Below are positions 1 to 8,833 of a stretch of DNA of 64,000 bases, piece by piece; position 1 is the first letter of the stretch, and each line of letters opens with the position of its first letter. The notes under the pieces are model-generated. The model was not told where the DNA came from and made no database searches. It worked only from the letters and a program-made list of their open reading frames with translations. Source of the DNA: Thiotrichales bacterium (GTDB lineage: Bacteria > Pseudomonadota > Gammaproteobacteria > HK1). The DNA is taken from NCBI GenBank assembly GCA_026709935.1, contig JAPOSC010000013.1, positions 1-64,000 on the forward strand, in the 5' to 3' direction. A program made the position numbers and the translations under genes.

Positions 1-541
1 CCCCCCTGTCGCCGCAGCCGGCGCTCCCGCGGGGGCGCGCGTGGCAATTGCTCGGAAATTAGGTTACACATGACGCCTCCTTATGGCGGGAGACGTTGAC
101 ACCCTGCGCTGGGAAGCGAGACAATCCGTCCCGTGTCCAGCACAGGGAGCCAGGTCGCCGCTTGACCTGTTGAGCAACGCTCCAGTGGGAACTGGGGCGT
201 TGCAATCCTATTTGCAACCGCGAGCCTATCCCTCGGTCCGGGCCGACGTCAATAGAAGAGACCTGTCTGTCAGCCCAACTGGCTGCTAGACGTGATAAAA
301 GTCGATTATCCCGCATAAATTTTACTTATCCCCCCTTTGCGCCTAGTCACGATTACAGCCACTTTGGTTCTAGCTCGTCTAGGGTCGGTGGATTTCAGCT
401 AGATCCAGCCTCGATTTCAAACTGGCCCACCATCCACCAACGTGAAAACATCCCGCGTGACACCATTGTCGAGTACTCTTACACGCTTTTTTCGACCGAC
501 CCCGATTCCATACTGACGCTGGGGCCGACGCGGAGGCGGGC
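1..541. other. Non-coding leader upstream of the AdoMet decarboxylase gene
   Basis: I see no convincing gene in this stretch; the short open frames lack a plausible ribosome site or protein character. From about 295 to 500 it is clearly more AT-rich than the genes, as expected for a promoter region. It contains one strong hairpin, listed separately. Confidence 0.5.
175..202. other. Strong 12-bp hairpin with GGGA loop
   Basis: Bases 175-186 pair with 191-202. All pairs are Watson-Crick except one U-G wobble, leaving a four-base loop (ggga). No T-run follows, so it is not a classical terminator. It could be the end of an upstream transcript or part of a structured 5' region. The function is unknown. 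Confidence 0.4.
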
Positions 542-1090
542 ATGAGCATCGAAGTCGTCAACACCGTTCAGGATCTCACCGGCACCGAGGGTTTCGTCGG
601 GCGGCACATTCTGCTCGACGTGCAGACCTCGACCCCGCGCGGCATCAGCGAGACCGCCGCCGTCTACCACATGCTCGAGGGGCTCTCGATGGCCATCGAC
701 ATGACCCTGGTCTACCCCCCGCTGGTGGCCCGTTTTCCGTTCGCCGGCAACGAGCTGAGCCGCTTCGTGGAATCGCTCAAGGCCGAGGGCATCCAGGCCA
801 ACGCGGTCGGGACGATGGAGCAGCTTCTGGCCAAGCGGCAGAACGAGGAGGCCGGCATCTCCGGCGTGACGGTATGGCTCGAATCGCACGCCGCCATCCA
901 CACCTGGACCGAGGAGAACTTCTTCTCCTTCGACGCCTACTCGTGCAAGGACTTCGATCCGGAGAAGGCGGTCGACTATGTCTTGCAATTCTTCGACGTG
1001 CAGTCGTACAACGGACTCGACATCGTGCGCACCATCGACGCACCGCAGCAGGTCAGGGTCCTCGACTCGCGCCGGAACGAGGTGGCCTGA
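542..1090 (+). CDS. speD: S-adenosylmethionine decarboxylase-like proenzyme
   Basis: 182 aa. It should make decarboxylated AdoMet, the aminopropyl donor for spermidine synthesis, after self-cleavage that creates a pyruvoyl group. The catalytic signature is intact at the family's spacing: Ser115 (predicted cleavage Glu114-Ser115), His120 in IHTW, and Cys135. These offsets of +5 and +20 match Ser63/His68/Cys83 of the small bacterial enzymes. Those enzymes are about 115-130 residues, whereas this one has roughly 50 extra residues (about 50-105) between the first strand and the cleavage site. No spermidine synthase gene is adjacent; pyrE follows 99 bp downstream on the same strand. The family call is firm. 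Whether it acts in polyamine synthesis or on a related substrate is inferred. Confidence 0.8.
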   Translation: MSIEVVNTVQDLTGTEGFVGRHILLDVQTSTPRGISETAAVYHMLEGLSMAIDMTLVYPPLVARFPFAGNELSRFVESLKAEGIQANAVGTMEQLLAKRQNEEAGISGVTVWLESHAAIHTWTEENFFSFDAYSCKDFDPEKAVDYVLQFFDVQSYNGLDIVRTIDAPQQVRVLDSRRNEVA

Positions 1091-1189
1091 GCAGCCCCCG
1101 AATCGCCCCTGAATCACCCCTGAACCGCTCCTTGTCTCGGGGGACTCTGCTGCTGCCCGCGCCCGAACCCGGAAGGAGGTAGAACGACA

Positions 1190-1780
1190 ATGAACGCCGC
1201 ACGGGAAGAGTTGCGGTCGCTGGTAGACGAGAAGTGTCTGACCGTCGGCCGTTCGTACACACTCAGCACCGGAAGCCGGTCCGCCTTCTACTTCGACTGC
1301 AAGAAGGCCATGCTGGACGGGAGGTGTCTCAGCCTCATCGCCGACGCATTTCTCGAAGAAGCCGGCCGGCTACCCCGTTTCCCGCAAGCCATCGGTGGGC
1401 TCACGATGGGTGCCGACTTCATCGTCGCTGCGGTCATCCAGCGGGCTTTCGAGACCGGGAAACCGCTGGTCTCCGGCTCCATCGTGCGCAAGGAACAGAA
1501 GGGGCACGGCGCCGGCAACACGATCGAGAACGCGCTTCCGCCGGGCACTCCCATCCTGGTCGTCGACGATGTCGTCACCACCGGCTCGTCGACCGTGGCC
1601 GCGTGCGATGCGTTCATCGTGGCCGGGTACGAGATCGTGGGCATCGCGGCCCTGGTGGACCGGGAGTCCGGAGGCTGCGAGACACTGGCGCGGAAGTACG
1701 GCTGTCCGGTCAGTGCGATCTTCAGGAAGCGCGACTTCCCCCGCATCGAGCCGGGCACGAGCGGCGATCCCGAAGTCTGA
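1190..1780 (+). CDS. pyrE: Orotate phosphoribosyltransferase
   Basis: 196 aa, the usual length. It joins orotate to PRPP to give orotidine 5'-phosphate in de novo pyrimidine synthesis, in the cytoplasm. The PRPP-binding signature ILVVDDVVTTGSST lies at about residues 123-136, and the flexible-loop segment with VRKEQKGHG precedes it. The start is fixed by a near-perfect Shine-Dalgarno (aaggaggt, 1173-1180) nine bases before the ATG. It lies convergent to the aminotransferase gene that ends at 1793. Confidence 0.93.
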   Translation: MNAAREELRSLVDEKCLTVGRSYTLSTGSRSAFYFDCKKAMLDGRCLSLIADAFLEEAGRLPRFPQAIGGLTMGADFIVAAVIQRAFETGKPLVSGSIVRKEQKGHGAGNTIENALPPGTPILVVDDVVTTGSSTVAACDAFIVAGYEIVGIAALVDRESGGCETLARKYGCPVSAIFRKRDFPRIEPGTSGDPEV

Positions 1781-1792
1781 GGAGCACGATCG

Positions 1793-2953
1793 CTACAGCA
1801 TCTCTCCCATCCGCTCCAGCGCCCGCCGGATGTTCTCGGTGCTGTTGGCGTAGGAGAACCGCAGGTAGCCTTCCCCGTACCCGCCGAAGCTGGTGCCGGA
1901 AATCACGGCGATGCCGGCCTCTTCGAGGAGGCGCCGCTGGAGCGTGTCGCTCGACGTTCCGGTTCCGGCGATGTTCGGGAACGCGTAGAACGCGCCGCCG
2001 GGGTGGCGGCAGGTGATGCCGGGCAGGGCGTTCAGCCCTTCGACGATCACCTGCCGGCGCTCGTCGAACGCCGCGACCATCTCCCCGATGCTTTCCTGCG
2101 GCCCTTCCAGGGCAGCGATGCCCGCGAACTGGGCGGAGGCGTTGACGCAGGAGTGACAGTTCACCGCGAGCCGGGTCGCGCCCTCGACGAGTGGTTCCGG
2201 CCACACCGCATAGCCGAGCCGCCATCCGGTCATCGCGTAGGTCTTGCTCCAGCCGTCGAGCAGGATCAGGCGGTCGGCGATCTCGGGGTAACCGAGCAGG
2301 CTCGTGTGGGTGCGGCCATCGTAGGTCATGCGAGCGTAGATCTCGTCGCTCAGAATCGCGACATGCGGATGTTCGACGAGCCCGGCCACGAGCCGGTCCA
2401 GCGCCTCGCGCGGGATCGCGCCGCCGGTCGGGTTGGCGGGGGAGTTGATGACGAGGAGGCGGGTGCGCGCGGTGACGAGCGAGAGCACTTCGTCCGGGTC
2501 GAAGGAGAAGTCCTTGTCTTCCAGTAGCGGGATCGGCACCGCATCGGCGCCGCTGAAGCGGATGGCGGACTCGTAGATGGGGAAGCCCGGGTTCGGGTAG
2601 AGGATCTCTGCCCCCGGCTCGCCGAACATCATCATCGCGAAGAACATCGTCACCTTGCCGCCGGGGACGACGACGATCCGGTCAGGGTGCACCTCGACCC
2701 CGCGGTGACGGGCGATGTCCGCCGCGACCGCTTCGCGGATCGCCGGGATCCCCGGAGACGGGGTGTAGCCGTGATGCCCGTCGCGCAGCGCCTTCGCGCC
2801 TGCCTCCACGATGTGCGGCGGGGTCCTGAAATTCGGCTGTCCGATCCCGAGGTTGATGATGTCGCGCCCGGCGCGCGCCAGCGCCTCGGCCCGGGCGAGG
2901 ACCTCGAACGCGGTCTCGGTGCCGAGCACCGACATCCTGTGTGCCTGTCGCAT
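1793..2953 (-). CDS. Class I/II PLP-dependent aminotransferase
   Basis: 386 aa, the normal length for fold-type I aspartate/aromatic aminotransferase relatives. It transfers amino groups between an amino acid and a 2-oxo acid using PLP. Visible motifs are the N-terminal INLGIGQPNF, the NSPANPTGG loop, the LSDEIYARM segment with the PLP-pyridine Asp and Tyr, and the PLP-lysine motif DGWSKTYAMTGWRLGY. I chose ATG 2953 because an aggagg sits six bases upstream; an overlapping TTG one codon earlier is possible. Substrate cannot be read from the sequence. Its 3' end is 12 bp from the end of pyrE. Confidence 0.9.
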   Translation of the reverse strand: MRQAHRMSVLGTETAFEVLARAEALARAGRDIINLGIGQPNFRTPPHIVEAGAKALRDGHHGYTPSPGIPAIREAVAADIARHRGVEVHPDRIVVVPGGKVTMFFAMMMFGEPGAEILYPNPGFPIYESAIRFSGADAVPIPLLEDKDFSFDPDEVLSLVTARTRLLVINSPANPTGGAIPREALDRLVAGLVEHPHVAILSDEIYARMTYDGRTHTSLLGYPEIADRLILLDGWSKTYAMTGWRLGYAVWPEPLVEGATRLAVNCHSCVNASAQFAGIAALEGPQESIGEMVAAFDERRQVIVEGLNALPGITCRHPGGAFYAFPNIAGTGTSSDTLQRRLLEEAGIAVISGTSFGGYGEGYLRFSYANSTENIRRALERMGEML

Positions 2954-3102
2954 CAACCTCCTCCTGAAAGTCGGTCCCGGGCGCGCCCGGGGCCGACGTC
3001 CCCCGCTTCGCGTTCAGGCTGCCGCGGTGCCGGGACGCCATTCCCTTGCCGCGTGAGGCGCCGCCCCGCACGGGGTCGGGAGGCGACTCGGAACGTGCTG
3101 CT

Positions 3103-3453
3103 TCACTGCGCGTCCAGACCCTCAATCGCGTCGCGGGCCCGCTCCCGGATCCGCTCGATGTCGGCCGCGGCGTTGGCGACATAGGCGCTCACGCATTCGA
3201 CGAGTCGTTCCATCGAGGCGTTGTAGGCGTCGACCTTCGCGTTGTATACGACGATGGCCTCCTCGGTTTCGAACTTCTCCGGGCGTTCGGGGACTTCGGG
3301 CCGCTCTCCGCACGCGGGCTCGGGGTATCCGTCCGCAAGATTGGAGTCGGCGGCCGCGGCCGACCCGACCGCGATGAACGTGATCAGGGCGATGAATGCG
3401 ATCAGGGTGGCGAGCCCCCGGCCGGTGCGTCGGGCGTGCGTATGCGTGTTCAC
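3103..3453 (-). CDS. Small exported protein of unknown function, coupled to metA
   Basis: 116 aa. The N-terminus is a typical signal peptide: a basic stretch (HARRTGRG), a hydrophobic core (LATLIAFIALITFIAVG), then AAAA for cleavage. The mature part is acidic, has two cysteines and a predicted helical C-terminal half. It begins with GTG inside the metA stop (GTGA overlap), so translation is probably coupled to metA, yet an exported protein has no obvious link to methionine synthesis. I do not recognise the family. Confidence 0.65.
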   Translation of the reverse strand: MNTHTHARRTGRGLATLIAFIALITFIAVGSAAAADSNLADGYPEPACGERPEVPERPEKFETEEAIVVYNAKVDAYNASMERLVECVSAYVANAAADIERIRERARDAIEGLDAQ

Positions 3454-4523
3454 GCGGTTTTCAGTCCCAGTGGGTCATTCGGGTCGAGATGCCTCATCAA
3501 CGGCTTGCGGCGATCGGCGTCGGTGAGCTGATACACGAGCCCCAGCCAGTTGTTGAACATCGCCTTGCCGGTGTCCGTCCAGGTGTTGTCGAGTCTGGGC
3601 TCGAGTTCGGCGTCCGGAAACGCCGGCGGTGGCGCGCCACGCGCCATCGCGTCCATCACTGCCTCGCGGTGATGGTCGAGCATCTCACGCGCGGAGCGGC
3701 CGAAGTACCCCACCGGATACCCCGGGTATGTGTCCCGCTCCCCGGCGACGAAGCGCGTCACCTCCCGCTTGTACTCCTTTGCGAGGCTCACCTTGTCGTA
3801 CTCCGGGTGGCCCTGAAAGAACACGAAACGGAAGCCGTCCGCACTCACCGCGAGATAGATCCCCGCCTCCTCGCTCTCGCTCAGCACCCGCACCCCGGCC
3901 GGCTCGACATCCCCGCGGGTCATTTCGTAGACATGCGAGTGCGGCCCGTCGAAGCGCGTGTTCAGGTTGGCGACCAGCGGATGGGAGGCGAGGTTGCGGT
4001 GCTCGTACACGCCCCAGCGCTTGTCCGGGAGGCAGCGTCGGCGGGCGATCCCGTGGAAGTGCTGCAGGTAGGCGTGGGTCGCGAGGCATGAACATACCAC
4101 CGAGCAGACGTGTTTCGCCGCCCACTCCATGACCTCCACGAGCGGCTCCCAGAACGGCTCGTCTTCCATCTTCGGCTCGGCGGGGTTGGCGCCGGAGATG
4201 ACGAGCGCGTCGAGGCCGGCGGCGCGCACGTCATCGAACGATTCATAGTAGCGGGTGATGTAGTCGCGCGCCTTCAGGCCGCGCGATTCCGCATCGACCG
4301 CGAACGGATGCACGTGGATCTGCGCAATGCGGTTGCAGGACCCGACGAGCCGCATGAACTGCCGCTCCGTTGCCTGGAGCGCCGCGTCCGGCATCATGTT
4401 GAGGAGCCCGACGTGCAATTCGCGGATGTCCTGGCCGCCGGCGCGCTCCAGCGTCAGAACCTCCTGCCCGTCGGCGCGTAGCCGCTCGAAGCTCGGCAGG
4501 TCGGAATGGGCGACGAGGGGCAC
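3450..4523 (-). CDS. metA: Homoserine O-acyltransferase (MetA family)
   Basis: 357 aa. It activates homoserine by O-acylation (succinyl- or acetyl-CoA) as the first committed step to methionine. The catalytic set is present at Cys146 (SVVCSCLATH), His239 and Glu241 (FFQGHPEYD), each offset by four from Cys142/His235/Glu237 of E. coli MetA. The N-terminal LLNMMPDAALQATERQF block is typical. It starts at GTG 4523, eight bases after the P-loop gene ends, and overlaps the small exported-protein gene by four bases, so a three-gene operon is likely. The acyl donor cannot be settled here. Confidence 0.9.
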   Translation of the reverse strand: MPLVAHSDLPSFERLRADGQEVLTLERAGGQDIRELHVGLLNMMPDAALQATERQFMRLVGSCNRIAQIHVHPFAVDAESRGLKARDYITRYYESFDDVRAAGLDALVISGANPAEPKMEDEPFWEPLVEVMEWAAKHVCSVVCSCLATHAYLQHFHGIARRRCLPDKRWGVYEHRNLASHPLVANLNTRFDGPHSHVYEMTRGDVEPAGVRVLSESEEAGIYLAVSADGFRFVFFQGHPEYDKVSLAKEYKREVTRFVAGERDTYPGYPVGYFGRSAREMLDHHREAVMDAMARGAPPPAFPDAELEPRLDNTWTDTGKAMFNNWLGLVYQLTDADRRKPLMRHLDPNDPLGLKTA

Positions 4524-4531
4524 GGGTGTTC

Positions 4532-5449
4532 TCAGGCGACTGCGCTGGACTCGCCGTCGATGGCGCGGGCGACGAGATCGAGGAAGTCCTGCTCGTCGCG
4601 CACCGTTCCGGCATCCGTGGCGGTGATCGCGTAGCCATGAGCGGCCGCGATGCCTTCGTACAGCGGCCGCCGGCGTTCGACGAGACGCGGGAACATCCAG
4701 CGCACGAACCGATCCGGATCGATGGCTTCAGAGGCGTGGAGGCCCTCCGCCTCCAGATAACGGGCGAGCGAGCGTCGAAAGAACGGCTCGCTGTAGTAGA
4801 GCGGCTTCGGGTGGGCCTTCTGGCGGTGGATGAGCTCCTGCTCCATGCTCTCGTCGGCGCGGACGTACACGATCATCGTGTGGGCGGCGAGCAGCTCGAT
4901 GGTCTCCGGATCGTCAAGCTCGCAGACGCTGCCGCCCGCATCGTTGACGAAGTGGTCGTATCCATAGATGTCGCGGGCCTTTGCGACGAACTCCACGACA
5001 TCGCGCATCGCGTTGACTTCCGCGTCGTGGTGCAGCCGCTGGCGGGCGAGGAATTCCTCGCAGGCGAGGCCGCCCTTCGACGGATCGCCAACCTTTCCGA
5101 GAAAGGTCGAAAGCGGCTCCAGATTATGGACGGTGATGTTGCTGGCGATGTAGATGGAGTCGCTGCACAGCAGCCCGCGCAGGAACGGCACCTGCATCGC
5201 CGCGCGCTTGACGTTGTCGACGATCGGTTCGGCGAGATACCTGGTGCCGATGCGGTAGTCGCCCGAGTAGTGGAACCAGTTCGACTTGGGGAGCTTGTTC
5301 GACAGCGTTGTCTTGCCGACCCCGGACATGCCGAGCAGGGTGATCGCCTTGTGTTCCCATTGCAGGAACTCGCCCCGAGACATCTTCAAGGTGTTTGCCT
5401 TCCCGTGGCGGTCGCGCATCCAACCTTCGGGTTGCGCAGGATACCGCAT
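4532..5449 (-). CDS. P-loop nucleotide kinase/ATPase next to metA
   Basis: 305 aa. The Walker A motif GMSGVGKTTL lies at about residues 39-48, after a short strand (HKAITLL). The rest is charged and soluble, with a conserved-looking GYDHFVNDAGGS block and MIVYVRADES. This resembles a small-molecule or adenylylsulfate-type kinase fold, but no specific substrate motif is recognisable. It lies 15 bp after pilT and 8 bp before metA on the same strand. Starts at 5449 or internally at 5383 (MSRGEF) are both possible; neither has a good Shine-Dalgarno. The link to metA suggests a role in methionine or sulfur metabolism, which is inference. Confidence 0.65.
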   Translation of the reverse strand: MRYPAQPEGWMRDRHGKANTLKMSRGEFLQWEHKAITLLGMSGVGKTTLSNKLPKSNWFHYSGDYRIGTRYLAEPIVDNVKRAAMQVPFLRGLLCSDSIYIASNITVHNLEPLSTFLGKVGDPSKGGLACEEFLARQRLHHDAEVNAMRDVVEFVAKARDIYGYDHFVNDAGGSVCELDDPETIELLAAHTMIVYVRADESMEQELIHRQKAHPKPLYYSEPFFRRSLARYLEAEGLHASEAIDPDRFVRWMFPRLVERRRPLYEGIAAAHGYAITATDAGTVRDEQDFLDLVARAIDGESSAVA

Positions 5450-5464
5450 CGGAATGACCGGGCG

Positions 5465-6508
5465 TCACAAATTCGTCACCGCGTCCCTGTTCACTGCGGC
5501 CTGAAGGGCCACATCGCGCGATATCACTCCCCTGCGCACGAACTCCGCGAGATCCTGATCGAGCGTGCGCATGCCGAACCGCTGCCCGGTCTGGATCGCC
5601 GAGTACATCTGTGCGATCCGGTTCTCCCGGATGAGATTCCGGATCGCCGGCGTCCCGATCATGATCTCGTGCGCGGCGACCCGCCCGCCGCCGTTCTTCT
5701 TGAGAAGGGTCTGGGAGATGACCGCCCGCAGCGACTCCGAGAGCATCGCCCGAACCATGTCCTTCTCGGCGGCCGGGAACACGTCGACGATGCGGTCGAC
5801 GGTCTTGGCGGCCGAGCTCGTGTGCAGGGTGCCGAACACGAGGTGACCCGTCTCCGCCGCGGTCAGGGCGAGGCGTATGGTTTCGAGATCGCGCATCTCG
5901 CCGACCAGGATGACGTCCGGGTCCTCGCGCAGTGCCGAGCGCAACGCCTCGCCGAAGCCGTGCGTGTGCCGATGCACCTCGCGTTGGGTGACGAGGCACT
6001 GCCGACTCTGGTGGACGAACTCGATCGGATCCTCGATGGTGAGGATGTGTCCGTGTTCGGCGCCGTTCTTGTGGTCGATCATCGCGGCCAGGGTGGTCGA
6101 CTTGCCGGATCCCGTCGGTCCGGTGACCAGCACCACCCCGCGCGGCGTGTCGGCGATGTCTCTGAAGACGGCTGGTGCGTGCAGCTCTTCGAGCGAGAAC
6201 ACCCTGGAAGGAATGGTCCGGAACACCGCCCCGGCGCCCCGGTGCTGGTTGAAGGCGTTGACGCGAAACCGGGCGAGCTCCGGGACTTCGATCGAAAAGT
6301 CCGTCTCCAGGCGATCCTCGTACTCCCGGCGCTGCGCGTCGTGCATGACGCTGGTGACGAGCCCGAGCACCGCCGCATGATCGAGCGCCGGTGTCTCGAT
6401 ACGCCGCAGGTCGCCGTCGATCCGCACCATCGGCGCAAGCCCAGCCGAGAGGTGCAGGTCGGATGCGCCCTGATTCACCGCGAATTCGAGCAGTTCGCCA
6501 ATGTCCAT
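5465..6508 (-). CDS. pilT: Type IV pilus retraction ATPase PilT
   Basis: 347 aa, the usual PilT length when started at ATG 6508 (MDIGELLEF). It powers pilus retraction and twitching motility at the inner membrane as a hexameric secretion ATPase. Walker A GPTGSGKST is at residues 130-138, followed by the Asp box (ILTIEDPIEFVH), Walker B with VILVGEMRDLET, the His box (GTLHTSSAAKT) and the PilT hallmark AIRNLIRE near the C-terminus. The frame stays open 144 codons further upstream, but that part is Arg/Pro-rich and unlike PilT. It is divergent from yggS, a common proteobacterial arrangement. Confidence 0.93.
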   Translation of the reverse strand: MDIGELLEFAVNQGASDLHLSAGLAPMVRIDGDLRRIETPALDHAAVLGLVTSVMHDAQRREYEDRLETDFSIEVPELARFRVNAFNQHRGAGAVFRTIPSRVFSLEELHAPAVFRDIADTPRGVVLVTGPTGSGKSTTLAAMIDHKNGAEHGHILTIEDPIEFVHQSRQCLVTQREVHRHTHGFGEALRSALREDPDVILVGEMRDLETIRLALTAAETGHLVFGTLHTSSAAKTVDRIVDVFPAAEKDMVRAMLSESLRAVISQTLLKKNGGGRVAAHEIMIGTPAIRNLIRENRIAQMYSAIQTGQRFGMRTLDQDLAEFVRRGVISRDVALQAAVNRDAVTNL

Positions 6509-6918
6509 GTGGTCTCGCTCCCGTATGACCTTCACCGTTGCCCGGAAGTGTGCCGTCCGCACCGGGACCGGGATATTCGCCGAAGGCTCGATGCATGTAG
6601 GAGAATAGGCCGTCCGGAGGGAGGTCACCGCCGACAGACGGACAGGAACGCAGGGAAGACACCGGCGGCGGCCCGAGCATCCCGCCCAACGGGACGCGCG
6701 GGAAGCCGGGGGCCACGGCCCGAGCCCTCCGCCGACCGGTGGGTAGGAACGCAGGGAAGACATCAGCGGCGATAGCCTGAGCGCTCCCGTCGACAGATGG
6801 GGGGAAGGGTCGAAGCCGAGACGGCCCGCCGATGCGCCCGGGAGCCGGCTCCCCCGTTCGCGCCGTGCGGAGTCCCCGAATCTTCTCGCATGGCCATACG
6901 CTGGGTGAGCACATCGCA
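6509..6918. repeat. pilT-yggS intergenic region with an 18-bp direct repeat
   Basis: A divergent intergenic stretch of about 410 bp with no gene seen. An 18-bp sequence, aggaacgcagggaagaca, occurs at 6644-6661 and again at 6745-6762. The flanking bases are also similar (gacgga/gtgggt before, cggcggc/agcggc after), so this is an imperfect repeat of about 45 bp with a 101-bp period. It may hold promoters for both genes, but I cannot assign boxes. Confidence 0.5.
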
Positions 6919-7599
6919 ATGCATGACGTCGGAAAGGCACTGACTGCGGTTCGCGCCCGAATCGGCGCGCTGGAGCGGCGTTACCACCGGCCGTCGGGCT
7001 CGGTGGCGTTGCTCGCGGTGAGCAAGACCAAGCCGGCGGAGGCGGTACGGGCGGCAGTCGCGGCCGGTCAGCGCGCCTTCGGCGAGAACCACCTTCAGGA
7101 CGCCATGACCAAGGTGGAGGCGCTCGCGGGGCAAGGGGTGTCGTGGCACTTCATCGGCGCCGTCCAGTCGAACAAGACCCGGCCGATCGCCACGCATTTC
7201 GACTGGGTCCACGGCATCGAGCGCGAGAAGATCGCGACTCGCCTTTCCGCCCAGCGGCCGGCTGGCCGGGAGCCGCTCGACGTGTGCATCGAAGTCAACG
7301 TGAGCGGCGAAGCGACCAAGTCGGGAGTCTCGCCCGACGCAGTGGAGCCGCTCGCCCGACTGATCCGCGCGCTGCCGGGGCTGCGGCTCCGCGGCCTGAT
7401 GGCCATCCCCCGCCCCGCGGCGGACCTTGAAACCCAGCGCATCCCCTTCCGCCTGCTCCGCGAGATCCTCGACGATCTCAACGCAAAGGGTCTTGAACTC
7501 GACACCCTCTCGATGGGAATGACCGGCGACCTGGAGGCGGCCATCGCGGAAGGTGCCACGATGGTGCGGGTCGGGACCGCGATCTTCGGGCCGAGGTGA
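6919..7599 (+). CDS. yggS: YggS/PLPBP family PLP homeostasis protein
   Basis: 226 aa. A single-domain PLP-binding TIM barrel that buffers free pyridoxal phosphate; it has no known catalytic reaction. The PLP lysine lies in LLAVSKTKPAE (Lys36), followed by FGENHLQDA, WHFIGAVQSNKTRPI, the strand CIEVNVSGEATKSG and the C-terminal phosphate-binding SMGMTGDLEAAI...GTAIFG. ATG 6919 gives the family's normal N-terminus; the open frame extends 29 codons upstream without homology. Divergent from pilT. Confidence 0.92.
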   Translation: MHDVGKALTAVRARIGALERRYHRPSGSVALLAVSKTKPAEAVRAAVAAGQRAFGENHLQDAMTKVEALAGQGVSWHFIGAVQSNKTRPIATHFDWVHGIEREKIATRLSAQRPAGREPLDVCIEVNVSGEATKSGVSPDAVEPLARLIRALPGLRLRGLMAIPRPAADLETQRIPFRLLREILDDLNAKGLELDTLSMGMTGDLEAAIAEGATMVRVGTAIFGPR

Positions 7600-7658
7600 G
7601 TCGAGGGTGAAGGAGAGGAAATATGGAACACACTCCATAAATCAAATAGAATTCCGGA

Positions 7659-8819
7659 ATGTTCTCCAGGCTCCTTCAGCCCACCCGCCGTCGGTCGTTC
7701 TTCCTGTTCGGGGCGCGCGGCACCGGAAAGACCACCTGGATGCGGGATGCGTTCCCCCCGGACGCATCGCTGTACCTGGATCTGCTCGACCCGGAAGTCG
7801 AGGATCGGTACCGGAGGACTCCGGGACGACTGGAGTCGCAGGTCAGAGCGCTGCCCGACTCGGTGGAGTGGGTTCTGATTGACGAGGTGCAGCGTGCTCC
7901 GCGTCTTCTGGATGTGGTCCATCGTTTGATCGAAAACACCGGGAAGCGCTTCGTACTCACGGGATCGAGTGCGAGGAAGCTCCGACGCGGGGCGTCGAAT
8001 CTTCTGGCGGGACGGGCGTTCGTGTACAGCCTGTACCCGCTCACAGCGCCGGAACTCGATGATGCGTTCGACCTCGACGGCGCCCTGCGCTGGGGAACGC
8101 TCCCCGGAATCTTCTCACTGGATCTCGAAGAGGATCGGCGGGCGTACCTTCGAGCGTATGCCCTGACTTACCTGAAGGAAGAGATCGTGGCCGAACAGAT
8201 CGTCAGACGCCTCGATCCGTTCAGACGGTTTCTCGAAGTCGCCGCGCAGTCGAACGGCGCGATTGTCAACTACGCCAACATCGCACGAGATGTGGGCGCG
8301 GACCCGAAGACCGTCCTCACCTATTTCAGCATCCTGGAAGACACCCTGGTGGGCTTCCTCCTGCCCGCGTTCCACCGCTCCATTCGGAAGCAGCAGCGGG
8401 TCAATCCGAAGTTCTACTACTTCGACCACGGCGTGAAACGCGCGCTGGACCGGACGCTCGACGTTCCTCTCAACGCCAGCACCTACGAATACGGCAAGGC
8501 GTTCGAGCACTTCATCGTGACTCAGATCGTGCACCTGTCGCGGTATCGGTCCCCCGACTGGAGGGTTTCGTACCTGCAGACCGGGGCGGGGGTCGAGATC
8601 GATCTCGTGATCGAACGCCCCGGCCTGCCGACTGCACTGGTCGAGATCAAGTCGTCCGATCGCGTCGACGAGAGAGACGTCCGTCACCTTGCCCGTTTCA
8701 TCGGAGACTTCCCGGACCCGTTCGCCCTGTGCATCAGCCGCGATCCGACGCGCATGGAGATCGGCGGCGTCCTCTGCGTGGACTGGCGTGCGGCGCTCGG
8801 GGAGTTGGGGCTGGGCTGA
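7659..8819 (+). CDS. AAA_14/DUF4143 ATPase, copy 1
   Basis: 386 aa. The family has an N-terminal AAA ATPase and a C-terminal DUF4143 part that looks like a restriction-nuclease fold; its cellular role is unknown. Walker A FGARGTGKTTW is at residues 17-27, Walker B WVLIDEVQRAP at about 70-80, and sensor 1 FVLTGSSARKL follows. The C-terminal half has YFDHGVKRAL, then an AGVEIDLVIE...ALVEIKSS block that fits a D...E-x-K nuclease-like core. An AT-rich leader (7620-7658) contains a 6-bp inverted repeat (tatgga/tccata). It is the most divergent of the four copies in this window and stands alone between yggS and a transporter. Confidence 0.88.
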   Translation: MFSRLLQPTRRRSFFLFGARGTGKTTWMRDAFPPDASLYLDLLDPEVEDRYRRTPGRLESQVRALPDSVEWVLIDEVQRAPRLLDVVHRLIENTGKRFVLTGSSARKLRRGASNLLAGRAFVYSLYPLTAPELDDAFDLDGALRWGTLPGIFSLDLEEDRRAYLRAYALTYLKEEIVAEQIVRRLDPFRRFLEVAAQSNGAIVNYANIARDVGADPKTVLTYFSILEDTLVGFLLPAFHRSIRKQQRVNPKFYYFDHGVKRALDRTLDVPLNASTYEYGKAFEHFIVTQIVHLSRYRSPDWRVSYLQTGAGVEIDLVIERPGLPTALVEIKSSDRVDERDVRHLARFIGDFPDPFALCISRDPTRMEIGGVLCVDWRAALGELGLG

Positions 8820-8833
8820 GGTTGGAACTCGAA

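Noticed and set aside
4526-6775. 749-codon open frame on the plus strand opposite pilT and the P-loop gene
   Set aside because: It is antisense to clearly recognised genes, Arg/Asp/Val/His-rich, and has no family features; a GC-rich shadow.
6509-6940. N-terminal extension of PilT to 6940
   Set aside because: The added 144 residues are Arg/Pro/Ser-rich, unlike any PilT, and start 6508 gives the normal length.
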